Under the pieces are notes generated by a model. The model did not search any database and was not told the origin of the DNA. It saw only the letters and a list, made by a program, of their open reading frames with translations. From Capnocytophaga sp. oral taxon 338 str. F0234 (GTDB lineage Bacteria > Bacteroidota > Bacteroidia > Flavobacteriales > Flavobacteriaceae): DNA of 64,000 nt. A program made the position numbers and the translations under genes. Shown in pieces: positions 16,940-24,815 of this stretch (the first letter of the stretch is position 1; the number at the start of each line of letters is the position of its first letter). The DNA lies in assembly GCF_000192225.1 (NCBI RefSeq), contig NZ_GL872413.1, forward strand, positions 310,905 through 374,904. The letters are read 5' to 3'.

Positions 16940-18151
16940 TTAATAATTGTATTTTGAAAAAATAAGGGAAGAACAATTTCCTCCAAAACCAAAAGAATTA
17001 GAAAGTACATGATTAATATTCTTTTTCTTCAGAACAGTTTGTGGACGTATAATGACCTCTTTCATTGGGGTTCTAAAATTAAGGTTAGGAAAAACAATTC
17101 CTTCCCTAATAGCCAAGATACTGAAAATAGCTTCCACTGCTGAAGCTACCGCCAAGGTATGTCCTGTAAAAGGTTTGGTAGAGCTAAAATCAGGCATTTT
17201 CTCTTGTGAAAATACACGAATCAATGCCCTACTCTCGGAAAGGTCATTGTTAATAGTTGCCGTACCATGAGCATTCACATAATCAATTTCTCGAGGAGAA
17301 AGACCACTAATCTTTAAAGCTTCTTGCATAGCTAAAAAAGCACCTTCTCCCTCCTTAGAGGAAGCCGTTTGATGATAAGCATCATTAGCATTTCCCCAAC
17401 CAGAAAGTTCTGCTAATATCTCATGTCCCTTATATAGAGCCTCCTTTTCTGACTCTAAAATAAGAAAAGCACCTGCCTCCCCTAAGTTAAGTCCTTTACG
17501 ATTCTCATCAAAAGGAGTGCAATCTTCATCGGAAAGAATCATAAGAGCATTGAATCCATTAATAGTGAATTTAGAAAGCGCATCTGCTCCTCCTACAGCA
17601 ACATACTTAGCCCTCCCTGTACGAATAAGATCAGCAGCAGTAATGATAGCATTCGCTGAAGAAGAACAAGCAGTACTGAGGCTTGTAACTAGCCCTTTTA
17701 TTCCAAAAAAATCTGCTATTTGTCCAGTTATTTCACCTATATTATGAGAGAAAATATATTTGCGAGAGGATACATCGGTAGTATATTGGTAAAAATACTT
17801 CTCAGTCATATCCATTCCTCCTACACTGGAAGCCATCACCATAGCTATATTAGAAAAATTATCTTTGGTCATTGGTATGCTTTCTAAAGCTTCTCTCAGA
17901 GCTAAAATACCTAAAAGAGAAGTACGTGAAAAATTATTATCTTCAGGCAAATGTAAAGATTCAATAAGGGAAGCATTTGTCTGCTTAATCTCCCCTACCC
18001 TAATATGATTTCTGTATATTGTATCTATATTTTCAATAGTAGAAAGCCCCGTATTTCCTTTAAGTAAAGACAAAAGATGCTCTTGTATATTCTTTCCAAT
18101 ACAAGAGCAAATACCCATTCCTGTAATTACAATCCTCTCAGATTTCATCAC
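16940..18151 (-). CDS. Beta-ketoacyl-ACP synthase, KAS II/FabF type (flexirubin/aryl-polyene-like pathway)
   Basis: 403 residues. The full condensing-enzyme triad is visible: C162 in STACSSSA, H295 in VNAHGTAT, and H331 in FTGHTLA; the C-terminal NSFGFGGNCSS loop is also intact. It overlaps the upstream acyl-carrier-protein gene by 4 bp (ATGA), so the two are translationally coupled. A dedicated ACP plus ketosynthase, with a PlsC-like acyltransferase divergently transcribed next door and another ketosynthase 8 kb away, points to a secondary polyketide/fatty-acid pathway such as flexirubin-type pigment or dialkylresorcinol formation, rather than bulk fatty-acid synthesis. Pathway assignment is inferred. 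Confidence 0.88.
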   Translation of the reverse strand: MMKSERIVITGMGICSCIGKNIQEHLLSLLKGNTGLSTIENIDTIYRNHIRVGEIKQTNASLIESLHLPEDNNFSRTSLLGILALREALESIPMTKDNFSNIAMVMASSVGGMDMTEKYFYQYTTDVSSRKYIFSHNIGEITGQIADFFGIKGLVTSLSTACSSSANAIITAADLIRTGRAKYVAVGGADALSKFTINGFNALMILSDEDCTPFDENRKGLNLGEAGAFLILESEKEALYKGHEILAELSGWGNANDAYHQTASSKEGEGAFLAMQEALKISGLSPREIDYVNAHGTATINNDLSESRALIRVFSQEKMPDFSSTKPFTGHTLAVASAVEAIFSILAIREGIVFPNLNFRTPMKEVIIRPQTVLKKKNINHVLSNSFGFGGNCSSLIFSKYNY

Positions 18152-18408
18152 TTAGTCCTATGCTTTTGAATATAATCCGCCATGGTTTGGATGGAATAAA
18201 AAATTTCTCTTCCTTCCTTAGGATCAGCAAGACGAATGCCATAATTTTTGTCTAAAAGCACAATAAGCTCTAAAGCATCAATAGAATCCAATCCTAATCC
18301 CTCATCTCCAAACAAAGGAGTATCTGCTTTGATATCTTCTGGAGTAATTTCCTCTAAATTAAGCACTTCTATTATCTTTTCTTTGAGTTCTTTAATAAGT
18401 GTATCCAT
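18148..18408 (-). CDS. Acyl carrier protein (specialised)
   Basis: 86 residues, acidic, with the phosphopantetheine attachment site in GLGLDSIDALEL (Ser of the D-S-I motif, about residue 42). The N-terminal MDTLIKELKEKIIEVLNLEE and the long loop before DSI resemble ACPs of aryl-polyene/flexirubin clusters rather than housekeeping AcpP (usually DSLD). It is directly coupled to the ketosynthase through a 4-bp overlap. A TATCTTTG -7 element lies 32 bp upstream. Confidence 0.9.
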   Translation of the reverse strand: MDTLIKELKEKIIEVLNLEEITPEDIKADTPLFGDEGLGLDSIDALELIVLLDKNYGIRLADPKEGREIFYSIQTMADYIQKHRTK

Positions 18409-18439
18409 TATTATTTAATTATCTACAATTTTTTTTCTG

Positions 18440-18447
18440 CAAAGATA
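18440..18447 (-). promoter_or_regulatory. -7 promoter element for the ACP-ketosynthase pair
   Basis: TATCTTTG on the minus strand, matching TAnnTTTG, in the 169-bp divergent spacer between the ACP and PlsC-like genes. Confidence 0.55.
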
Positions 18448-18549
18448 CAATTTTTTTCATAAAGTCAAATAACAAGAGAAAAATCACTGATGCTATTTTT
18501 GATTCATGAGAATCTACACTTAATATTAGTGCAGTTAATACTTATTTCT

Positions 18550-18557
18550 TATCTTTG
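18550..18557 (+). promoter_or_regulatory. -7 promoter element for the PlsC-like gene
   Basis: TATCTTTG 21 bp before the start codon on the plus strand. With the minus-strand element it makes a divergent promoter pair. Confidence 0.55.
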
Positions 18558-18577
18558 TCCCCACAATATGACAAGGA

Positions 18578-19327
18578 ATGAAAGTAATAAAATATCCCTT
18601 TTGGATACTCTGGAAAAGTTGGTTTTACCTTTTAGCAACTCTCCTTATTTTTTTATGGTTACCCTTATTACTTATTTTTACAGCTAAGCCACGTTGGTAT
18701 CATCTTTTCTATTGGGTAGCACGTAACTTATGGGCAATCCCCATCCTCTATGGAATGGGTTTTTTCCCAAGAATAAGGAGAGGATATGCCATTTCTAATA
18801 ACCGTCATAGTTATATGTTAGTTGCCAATCATACTAGTATGATGGATATTATGTTAATGTTCTATTGTAGTAAGAACCCATTTGTATTTGTAGGAAAAAA
18901 AGAACTTTCCAAATTACCACTATTTGGCTATTTTTATAAGCGTATAGCCATCATGGTTAACAGAAAAAGCCCACAAAGCAAGAAGGAGGTCTATACTCAA
19001 GCCATGCAACGTATTCAAAATGGGCTAAGTATATGTATCTTTCCTGAGGGAGGAGTTCCTGATGATGAGTGCATTATCCTTGACAAATTCAAGGATGGAG
19101 CTTTCCGCATTGCTATTGAGTGTCAAATTCCTATAGTACCTATGGTTTTTTATGATGCTAAAAAACGTTTTCCCTTTCACTTTTTTGCAGGAAGTATGGG
19201 ACGTATGCGAGTAGATATTCTACCTCCGGTTCCCACTGAGGGCAAATCTCTTACAGAAAAAGATCCTTTGCAAGAGGAAGTGAGAGCACTCATCTTGCAA
19301 AGGCTTACAGAAGTATATCCAAAATGA
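18578..19327 (+). CDS. 1-acyl-sn-glycerol-3-phosphate acyltransferase-like (PlsC family)
   Basis: 249 residues. Two N-terminal hydrophobic segments (about 5-35 and 45-60) should anchor it in the inner membrane. The acyltransferase motif NHTSMMD (H85, D90) and FPEGG (155-159) are present, with FVGKKELSKLP between them. Family members move an acyl chain from acyl-ACP or acyl-CoA to a hydroxyl group. It may be the phospholipid enzyme, but its divergence from an ACP-ketosynthase pair suggests acyl transfer in the pigment-type pathway. An AAGGA directly precedes the start. The gene converges with RNase R 46 bp further on. Confidence 0.88.
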   Translation: MKVIKYPFWILWKSWFYLLATLLIFLWLPLLLIFTAKPRWYHLFYWVARNLWAIPILYGMGFFPRIRRGYAISNNRHSYMLVANHTSMMDIMLMFYCSKNPFVFVGKKELSKLPLFGYFYKRIAIMVNRKSPQSKKEVYTQAMQRIQNGLSICIFPEGGVPDDECIILDKFKDGAFRIAIECQIPIVPMVFYDAKKRFPFHFFAGSMGRMRVDILPPVPTEGKSLTEKDPLQEEVRALILQRLTEVYPK

Positions 19328-19372
19328 CAACCTTCACTGAAACTCTCCTTCTTAGGTAACCTCTTTATCATT

Positions 19373-21430
19373 TTACTTTACCAATTCAAAATCCAAATAA
19401 CGCTTGACCAAATCAGTATTCTTTACACGTATCATTACTTCATCACCAAGAGTATAGCAATGCTTGCTTATTTCTCCTATGAGGGCATAGGCTTTTTCAT
19501 CAAATACATAATAATCATCTTTCATATCACGAGCACGTATCATTCCTTCACATTTGTTTTCAATGATCTCCACATAAATACCAAACTCGGTAACCCCTGA
19601 AACTACTCCTAAGAATTCTTGGTTCTTATGTTCTTCCATATATTTAATTTGCATATACTTAATAGAATCTCTTTCTGCTGAAGTAGCTAAGTTCTCCATC
19701 TGAGAGGAATGTTTACATTTTTCCTCATACACTACCTCATTAGCTGAGCTTTCTCCATCTAAATATCTTTGTAAAAGACGGTGTACCATCACATCAGGAT
19801 ACCTACGAATAGGAGAAGTAAAATGGGTGTAATCAGCAAATGCTAATCCATAATGCCCTATATTATGGGTAGAATAAGCCGCCTTACTCATACTGCGAAT
19901 AGCTAAAGTATCCACTAAGTTCTGTTCCTTCTTACCATGCACTTCTTCTAATAAATGATTGATAGAGTGAGCAATACTATCCTTACTCTGCATATTAAGT
20001 TTGTATCCAAAGCGAGAAATAATCCCCTGCATTTGTATCAGCTTTTCCTCATCAGGTTCATCATGCACACGGTATACAAATGTTTTCTTAAGTTTAGATG
20101 CATATTCTGCTACCTTTCGGTTAGCAAGTAACATGAACTCCTCAATGAGTTTGTTGGCTTCCTTACTCTCTTTGGTGTACACACCAATAGGATTATTATT
20201 TTCATCTAATAGGAATTTCACCTCCAACTTATCAAAAGAAATTGCTCCAGATTTCATCCGTTTGTCACGGAAAATTTCTGCTAAATAGTTCAGCGAAAGA
20301 ATAGCCTCCACTATAGGTTGAATTACTTTGTAACTTCCCTCTGGACGAATAGAAATCTCCTCTGGCATCATAAAATCTGTTAAAACCTCTCTGTAGGGAG
20401 TATCAAAAGCCTCAATCACTGCTTGAGCTTCCTCGTATGAAAAACGTGCATCAGAACGAATCACAGTACGTCCCAACCACACATTACGAATCTCAGCCCT
20501 TGGGGAGAGTTCAAAGATAGCCGAAAAAGTATATTTTTCCTCCTCAGGGCGCAGGGAACAAGCAAAATTAGAAAGCACCTCAGGAAGCATAGGTACCACT
20601 CTATCCACTAAATATACTGAAGTAGCACGCTTATAAGCTTCATCATCCAAAATAGTATTAGGTTGCACATAATAAGAAACATCGGCAATATGTACCCCTA
20701 CTTCATAATTACCGTTTTCTAACTTCTGGAAAGAAAGGGCATCATCAAAATCCTTAGCATCACGGGGATCAATAGTAAAAGTAAGCACCTCTCGCATATC
20801 TCTACGTCGGGCAATCTCCTCTTGCTTAATAGTAGTATCCAGCCCTTGTGCATATTTCTCTACTTCCTCAGGAAATTCATAAGGTAGTCCATATTCTGCC
20901 AAGATAGCATGCATTTCAGTATTATGCTCACCAGGCTTTCCAAGTATCTTTTCTATCACTCCATAAGGAGAATTAGCACGAGAAGTCCATTGGGTAATGC
21001 GTACCAATACCTTATCTCCATCTTTAGCACCATTACAATCATTTTTAGAAACAAAAATATCAGTATACATTCTCCGATCAGTAGGTACTACAAAAGCAAA
21101 GTTTTTCTGCATTTGTACAATTCCTACAAAAGTAGTACGTTTTCGTTCTATAATCTGAGTAATTTCTCCTTCGAGCTTATCCTTACGGCGAGGAAATACA
21201 TACACCTCTACTACATCTCCATGAAGAGCCTTATTCAATAAGTTATTAGGAATAAAAACATCTTGTGCTAAATCCTTACAAGTTACATACGCATTACCAT
21301 TTGATGACATATCCACAATGCCTTGATGATAGTAAGTAGCCTCATTAGCCTTATATTGCCCACGAGTAACCTCATTAATATGAGCTTGTTTGACAAGCTT
21401 TGCCAATGACATAATAATATCATTACGCAT
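19373..21430 (-). CDS. rnr: Ribonuclease R (3'-5' exoribonuclease), in-frame part
   Basis: 685 residues from the first ATG in the main frame. Cold-shock domains (about 35-170) are followed by the RNB catalytic domain with TIDPRDAKDFDDALSF (catalytic aspartates), DRVVPMLPEVLSNFACSL (DRxxPMLP signature) and HFTSPIRRYPDVMVHRLL, and then an S1 domain at the C-terminus. RNase R degrades structured RNA. The normal N-terminus, a Lys-rich tail and winged helix, is encoded upstream at 21431-21570 but in another frame, with the join at an A7 run. Position 21430 is therefore probably not the natural start. The promoter at 21628-21635 fits a start at 21570. The enzyme is likely still active from either start. 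Confidence 0.92.
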   Translation of the reverse strand: MRNDIIMSLAKLVKQAHINEVTRGQYKANEATYYHQGIVDMSSNGNAYVTCKDLAQDVFIPNNLLNKALHGDVVEVYVFPRRKDKLEGEITQIIERKRTTFVGIVQMQKNFAFVVPTDRRMYTDIFVSKNDCNGAKDGDKVLVRITQWTSRANSPYGVIEKILGKPGEHNTEMHAILAEYGLPYEFPEEVEKYAQGLDTTIKQEEIARRRDMREVLTFTIDPRDAKDFDDALSFQKLENGNYEVGVHIADVSYYVQPNTILDDEAYKRATSVYLVDRVVPMLPEVLSNFACSLRPEEEKYTFSAIFELSPRAEIRNVWLGRTVIRSDARFSYEEAQAVIEAFDTPYREVLTDFMMPEEISIRPEGSYKVIQPIVEAILSLNYLAEIFRDKRMKSGAISFDKLEVKFLLDENNNPIGVYTKESKEANKLIEEFMLLANRKVAEYASKLKKTFVYRVHDEPDEEKLIQMQGIISRFGYKLNMQSKDSIAHSINHLLEEVHGKKEQNLVDTLAIRSMSKAAYSTHNIGHYGLAFADYTHFTSPIRRYPDVMVHRLLQRYLDGESSANEVVYEEKCKHSSQMENLATSAERDSIKYMQIKYMEEHKNQEFLGVVSGVTEFGIYVEIIENKCEGMIRARDMKDDYYVFDEKAYALIGEISKHCYTLGDEVMIRVKNTDLVKRYLDFELVK

Positions 21431-21570
21431 TTCGGTAGAAGTTGCTTTAAGCTTCTCAGCAATTTGCTTCCACGAGAAACTTTTAGTACTATTTTTTTGA
21501 AGGATAGCAAGAATATCTCTACTAAAATCTTTATTTTTTTCTTTTTTTGTTTAAATTTTCTTCTACTCAT
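21431..21570 (-). other. rnr: 5' coding segment of rnr separated by a frameshift at poly-A runs
   Basis: An ATG at 21570 starts MSRRKFKQKKKK; the frame then goes astray. Adding one A in the run at 21534-21540 (or the similar run at 21542-21548) restores N-K-D-F-S-R-D-I-L-A-I-L-Q-K-N, a winged-helix segment with S-W-K-Q-I-A-E-K-L, that reads straight into the main rnr frame. Both runs are exactly seven A's on the coding strand. The possibilities are a sequencing/assembly error, a true mutation, or deliberate slippage (transcriptional, or ribosomal -1). Confidence 0.7.
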
Positions 21571-21627
21571 AAGGAAAATTTTAAATTATTTTAATTTGGT
21601 TTCTTAAGTTTATACTTAGAAAGTGTG

Positions 21628-21635
21628 CAAAGATA
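21628..21635 (-). promoter_or_regulatory. rnr: -7 promoter element for rnr
   Basis: TATCTTTG on the minus strand, 58 bp from the ATG at 21570. Its position supports the longer, frameshifted rnr start. Confidence 0.5.
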
Positions 21636-22142
21636 CAAAGAAATTGAAAAACTTCTTAGTTCAAAAGTTTTTCCACATAATTTATATATGAGAAATAAAT
21701 ATATTTTTTTAATTTGAAAATATGATGATGATAATACGGAGTGAATTTAGATAAAAAAATAACAGTATAAATTGCTTTTGTATGGTTTTAGGAGTTTATC
21801 ATAAGTTATTAACGGGTTTAGTGTATTCTAATTTATTGAAAAATAAAATAAAAAAGGATTATTCACTATTTTGTAAAAGTTGTTCTCATTTTTATTTTTA
21901 AATAAAAAACATATAAAGAAACTCACTAAAATCACCTTTTTATAGTTGATAACTTATAAGAAATTAATTTGTTTTTTATCTTCTATATCTTATATATACA
22001 AGAAAGAAAAACAAGCAAGTTTTTAATGTTTTTTTATAGTAAAATTATCAACAAAAATGGGATTATGAGTAATGTTTGATAATGAATGTTTTTATAAAGA
22101 AATAAACAACCTTGTTTATAACGAAAATTTTGCAAAGAAAGA

Positions 22143-22168
22143 GGCTACTGAAAAAAATCTCAGTAGCC
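22143..22168 (-). terminator. Hairpin terminator after the GH6 gene
   Basis: A 9-bp perfect stem (GGCTACTGA, 22143-22151, with TCAGTAGCC, 22160-22168) and an 8-base loop, 28 bp past the GH6 stop. In the minus direction it is followed by a T-rich stretch. Confidence 0.65.
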
Positions 22169-22195
22169 CTTGGTTTGTGAGAATAGTCTAAGTTA

Positions 22196-23284
22196 TTATT
22201 GTAATTCTTTAGGTACTTCTAATTCTTTAATGGACTTTACTCTTAGAGCATTTTCTACCAATGCCTTAGTATATTTAGGATAAGGTTTACCGGCAGCAGG
22301 AGCACCTGTACCACAATCTCCGTCAGATCCTCCTCCACCATTTATCCAAAGGTAAGCATCAGCATGAGCTCCTGTTGTATTTTTGGTGCTACGGGGACCC
22401 AATGCAGCTGCAAAGTTATTACATGAATTGTAAGGAGCTTTTGGGTTGGGATTTTTAGGACGGTTGATACCACTACGACCTGTATCTATTACATAGTGTT
22501 TGTTTTTTATTCCTAGTTGTTCCAAGCGAGCTACTAATTTTTCAGCTCCTTCTTGTTCCTCTTTCGTACCTCCTACCCCTGATACATTGAAGGCAAAACC
22601 GCGCATATGTTCTACCCCTCCTTCTATGATAGCATTTGCAGCTGCATTAGTAGGAAGTCCTGCACTTCCTGCATGAATATAAGTGGCTACATTTGGATTT
22701 TTCTGCTTAAGTGTTAGTCCTACATAATTGAGTAATTCGGCACGTTCTTTTCGCTCATTAGAACCTACTTTCCAATTACAATAGTTAATAGCGTCGGGTT
22801 CTACAATTACCACGGCTCTTCGGTTACCTATAATAGTACTTACGTGATTTATCCACTCTTTATAAGAAGCAGCATTAGGATGCCCCCCTTTTGAATAGAA
22901 ACCACAGTCACGGTGTGGAATTCCATAGATAACTATAATAGGTGTTTTTTGAGTTCTTTCAGCACCTTCTACTAAGTTTCTTAAGTACCTTTCATTTTTT
23001 TCTTTAGTAGGGCTGATACCATCATACCAAGCTCCACAAGGGGTACCATATATTTGATAGTAAAGTTTTTTGAGTTTGGGATTCTTTTCATTCTTTACTA
23101 CAGTAAGTCGAGAGGGTTCTGTATAGAAATCCCAATCATAAGCAACAGGTTTTTGCTTTTGAGGTTCTGGTTTTTGAGGATCTGGTTTTTTGGGTTCTGG
23201 CTTTTGAGGATTTTCCTCATTATTACTACTACAAGCACCTATCAAAGAAAAGATAAGTACTCCAAATAAGAGATATTTTTTCAT
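22196..23284 (-). CDS. Glycoside hydrolase family 6 (cellulase-like) lipoprotein
   Basis: 362 residues from the ATG at 23284; a TTG 27 bp further upstream lies within the promoter. A lipobox (L-I-G-A-C) follows the hydrophobic leader, then a Pro/Lys/Glu-rich linker built from repeated PEPQK-like units, then a GH6 domain: YGIPHRDCGFYSKGG (with the general-acid Asp of the RDC motif), VEPDAI, VIDTGRSG and DAYLWINGGGGSDGDC. GH6 enzymes cut beta-1,4-glucans by inversion. The usual W-x-K-P-P-G-E-S-D-G loop reads W-I-N-G-G-G-G-S-D-G here, so substrate binding may differ. GH6 is typical of actinobacteria and fungi and unusual in Bacteroidota. It has its own promoter and terminator. Confidence 0.87.
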   Translation of the reverse strand: MKKYLLFGVLIFSLIGACSSNNEENPQKPEPKKPDPQKPEPQKQKPVAYDWDFYTEPSRLTVVKNEKNPKLKKLYYQIYGTPCGAWYDGISPTKEKNERYLRNLVEGAERTQKTPIIVIYGIPHRDCGFYSKGGHPNAASYKEWINHVSTIIGNRRAVVIVEPDAINYCNWKVGSNERKERAELLNYVGLTLKQKNPNVATYIHAGSAGLPTNAAANAIIEGGVEHMRGFAFNVSGVGGTKEEQEGAEKLVARLEQLGIKNKHYVIDTGRSGINRPKNPNPKAPYNSCNNFAAALGPRSTKNTTGAHADAYLWINGGGGSDGDCGTGAPAAGKPYPKYTKALVENALRVKSIKELEVPKELQ

Positions 23285-23308
23285 AGGTAATTTTACTTTT
23301 AATTTTCG

Positions 23309-23337
23309 CAAAGGTATTAAAAATATTGGATATTCAA
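23309..23337 (-). promoter_or_regulatory. Promoter of the GH6 gene
   Basis: Minus strand: TTG at 23335-23337 (-33), 18 bp spacing, TACCTTTG at 23309-23316 (-7). The start codon is 25 bp downstream. Confidence 0.6.
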
Positions 23338-23502
23338 TGCTTGGAAAGTAGAAATATCAATTTAGCATGCTAATTTTATCATTTCTTCTTTTTAGATTAA
23401 TATTTTTAAACTAAAATTTAACAAAAAAATAAGTGTTAAAGTTGGTTGACTTTCATAAAAAAGTAGTTACTTTGCCACATAAAATTACTAAATAGTTTAC
23501 TA

Positions 23503-24006
23503 ATGAAAAAAATAATATTAGGAATTGCTTTTTTACTATTTTTCTTAGGCTGTTCTAAAAAAAGTGATGAAGTAATAACTCCACCGACAGCCACTACTTT
23601 AGAAGCATATCTTTTGAAAAATGGATATGATAAAAATAATGATGGTAAAATAGGAAAAGAAGACCAGTTAGAAGGGTTTACCGATTTGAATCTTTCAGGA
23701 AAGGGACTTACTGACCTTCAAGGTTTAGAAGTATTTACTCAATTAGAGACACTCAATGCTTCTGGGAATAACCTTACTGAGGTAACTTTAAAAAATAGAA
23801 ATTTAACCTCTTTTAATTTGAGTAATAATAAGCTTGTTAAGTTGGATATATCCAATCTTCCTCTTATTGGAAGGCTTCCTATGGATGTTTCAGGGAATCC
23901 TAACCTTACTTGTGTAAGTGTAGGAGGAAATAAACTTATCATAGAACAAAATATGAAAAAGCATAAAAAAGATGCTCAAACTCAGTTTAAATCAACATGT
24001 AATTAA
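23503..24006 (+). CDS. Lipoprotein with EF-hand-like loop and short leucine-rich repeats (copy 1)
   Basis: 167 residues. The lipoprotein signal MKKIILGIAFLLFFLGC is followed by an EF-hand-like calcium loop (DKNNDGKIGKEDQL, about 44-57) and about three leucine-rich repeats (DLNLSGKGLTDLQGL, LETLNASGNNL, SFNLSNNKLVKLDIS), ending in a Cys-containing cap (LTCVSVGG ... STC) whose two cysteines could pair. Presumably surface- or periplasm-exposed. It is followed after 2 bp by a paralogue with the same plan, so the two are an operon formed by duplication. The function is unknown; LRR lipoproteins often bind proteins or glycans. Confidence 0.8.
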   Translation: MKKIILGIAFLLFFLGCSKKSDEVITPPTATTLEAYLLKNGYDKNNDGKIGKEDQLEGFTDLNLSGKGLTDLQGLEVFTQLETLNASGNNLTEVTLKNRNLTSFNLSNNKLVKLDISNLPLIGRLPMDVSGNPNLTCVSVGGNKLIIEQNMKKHKKDAQTQFKSTCN

Positions 24007-24008
24007 TT

Positions 24009-24545
24009 ATGAAAAAGATATTTTTAGTAGTACTTACCTTAATGAGTGTAGTTTCATGTGATAAAACTACTGTAAACAATGTAGTGGATAATCCTGATTA
24101 TACCAAGCGTAAAAATAATAATAACAATAATAATACAACTCTTTCCTTGAAGGAATACCTTTTACCCTTATATGATGCTAATAGTAATGGTACTTTAGAG
24201 CGTTCTGAAATAGCAAGTCTTACTACTCTTGACGCAGCAGGAAAAGGACTTACTTCTTTAGAAGGATTGGAGGATTTAGTGAATCTTAAGCAAGCAAATT
24301 TCTCAGGGAATAATATTATGTCTGCAACGGTAAAGAATGTTATGCTTGAAGAGCTTGATTTGAGTAATAACAAATTAATAAGTTTGGATATCTCTCAGGC
24401 ACCCCGCTTAGTGGATAAGTTAAATGTAAAAGGAAATCAAAATCTTAATTGTGTAAAAATTACACAATTACAACTAACTAAGTTCTCAAGAGCAACTTCC
24501 TTGCAAAAGGATAGTCATACAAATCTTTCACCATCTTGTAGTTAA
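24009..24545 (+). CDS. Lipoprotein with EF-hand-like loop and short leucine-rich repeats (copy 2)
   Basis: 178 residues, a paralogue of the preceding gene. The signal peptide ends V-V-S-C (lipobox). An Asn tract (residues about 36-42), encoded by an AAT/AAC repeat that could vary in length, precedes the EF-hand-like DANSNGTLERSEI. The repeats are TTLDAAGKGLTSLEGL, LKQANFSGNNI and LEELDLSNNKLISLDIS, and the Cys cap is LNCVKI ... PSC. The two copies share architecture much more than sequence, so the duplication is not recent. The role is unknown. Confidence 0.78.
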   Translation: MKKIFLVVLTLMSVVSCDKTTVNNVVDNPDYTKRKNNNNNNNTTLSLKEYLLPLYDANSNGTLERSEIASLTTLDAAGKGLTSLEGLEDLVNLKQANFSGNNIMSATVKNVMLEELDLSNNKLISLDISQAPRLVDKLNVKGNQNLNCVKITQLQLTKFSRATSLQKDSHTNLSPSCS

Positions 24546-24595
24546 GCTAAAAATTAAAGTTTAGTTAAAAAATATTAGGGTTCGAGAAAAAGTCG

Positions 24596-24669
24596 TACCT
24601 TTGCATCGTTTCATAATATTGGAATTTATTGGTTAAAAAAGGAATTGCCTCTTGCGAGGCAATTTTTTT
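24596..24669 (+). ncRNA. Candidate small RNA of about 60 nt between promoter and terminator
   Basis: A TACCTTTG -7 element (24596-24603) stands alone after the lipoprotein genes. About 60 bp downstream is a strong rho-independent terminator (24643-24669), and no start codon with a worthwhile frame lies between. A transcript from about 24609 to 24669 would be a short RNA with an unstructured A/U-rich 5' half and a 3' stem. Alternatively the hairpin simply ends the lipoprotein operon and the promoter match is chance. Confidence 0.4.
24643..24669 (+). terminator. Rho-independent terminator
   Basis: A 9-bp perfect stem (AATTGCCTC, 24643-24651, and GAGGCAATT, 24656-24664), a TTGC loop and a T-run to 24669. 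Confidence 0.85.
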
Positions 24670-24786
24670 ATATCTATACTTCATTATTTTAGTTTATTAG
24701 TCTTTTATACTATAAGTATTTCTATTACTATATATTATGATTTAAAAAATTAGTAATTAATAAGTAAAGGCTAATCATTAATTTTG

Positions 24787-24794
24787 TATCTTTG
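24787..24794 (+). promoter_or_regulatory. -7 promoter element for the MscS-ketosynthase pair
   Basis: TATCTTTG, 21 bp before the MscS start codon, matching TAnnTTTG. Confidence 0.55.
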
Positions 24795-24815
24795 CCTTCT
24801 AATATTAGGTAAACT

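Larger units (their letters stand above)
21571..22195. other. AT-rich gene-free stretch, G-over-C biased, with near-DnaA-box words
   Basis: No gene is seen. Over 21601-22140 the plus strand has G 66 and C 41, opposite to the bias at 2.1-2.6 kb. One-mismatch relatives of TTATnCACA are present: TTTTCCACA (about 21669), TTATTCACT (about 21859), TTATCAACA (about 22045) and TTATAAACA on the minus strand (about 22115). None is perfect, and such words are not rare in AT-rich DNA. The rnr promoter and a terminator occupy its two ends. Confidence 0.5.

Noticed and set aside
24104-24132. AAT/AAC repeats considered as a possible CRISPR or minisatellite
   Set aside because: It is a short in-frame trinucleotide tract coding for Asn within a lipoprotein gene, with no spacer structure.
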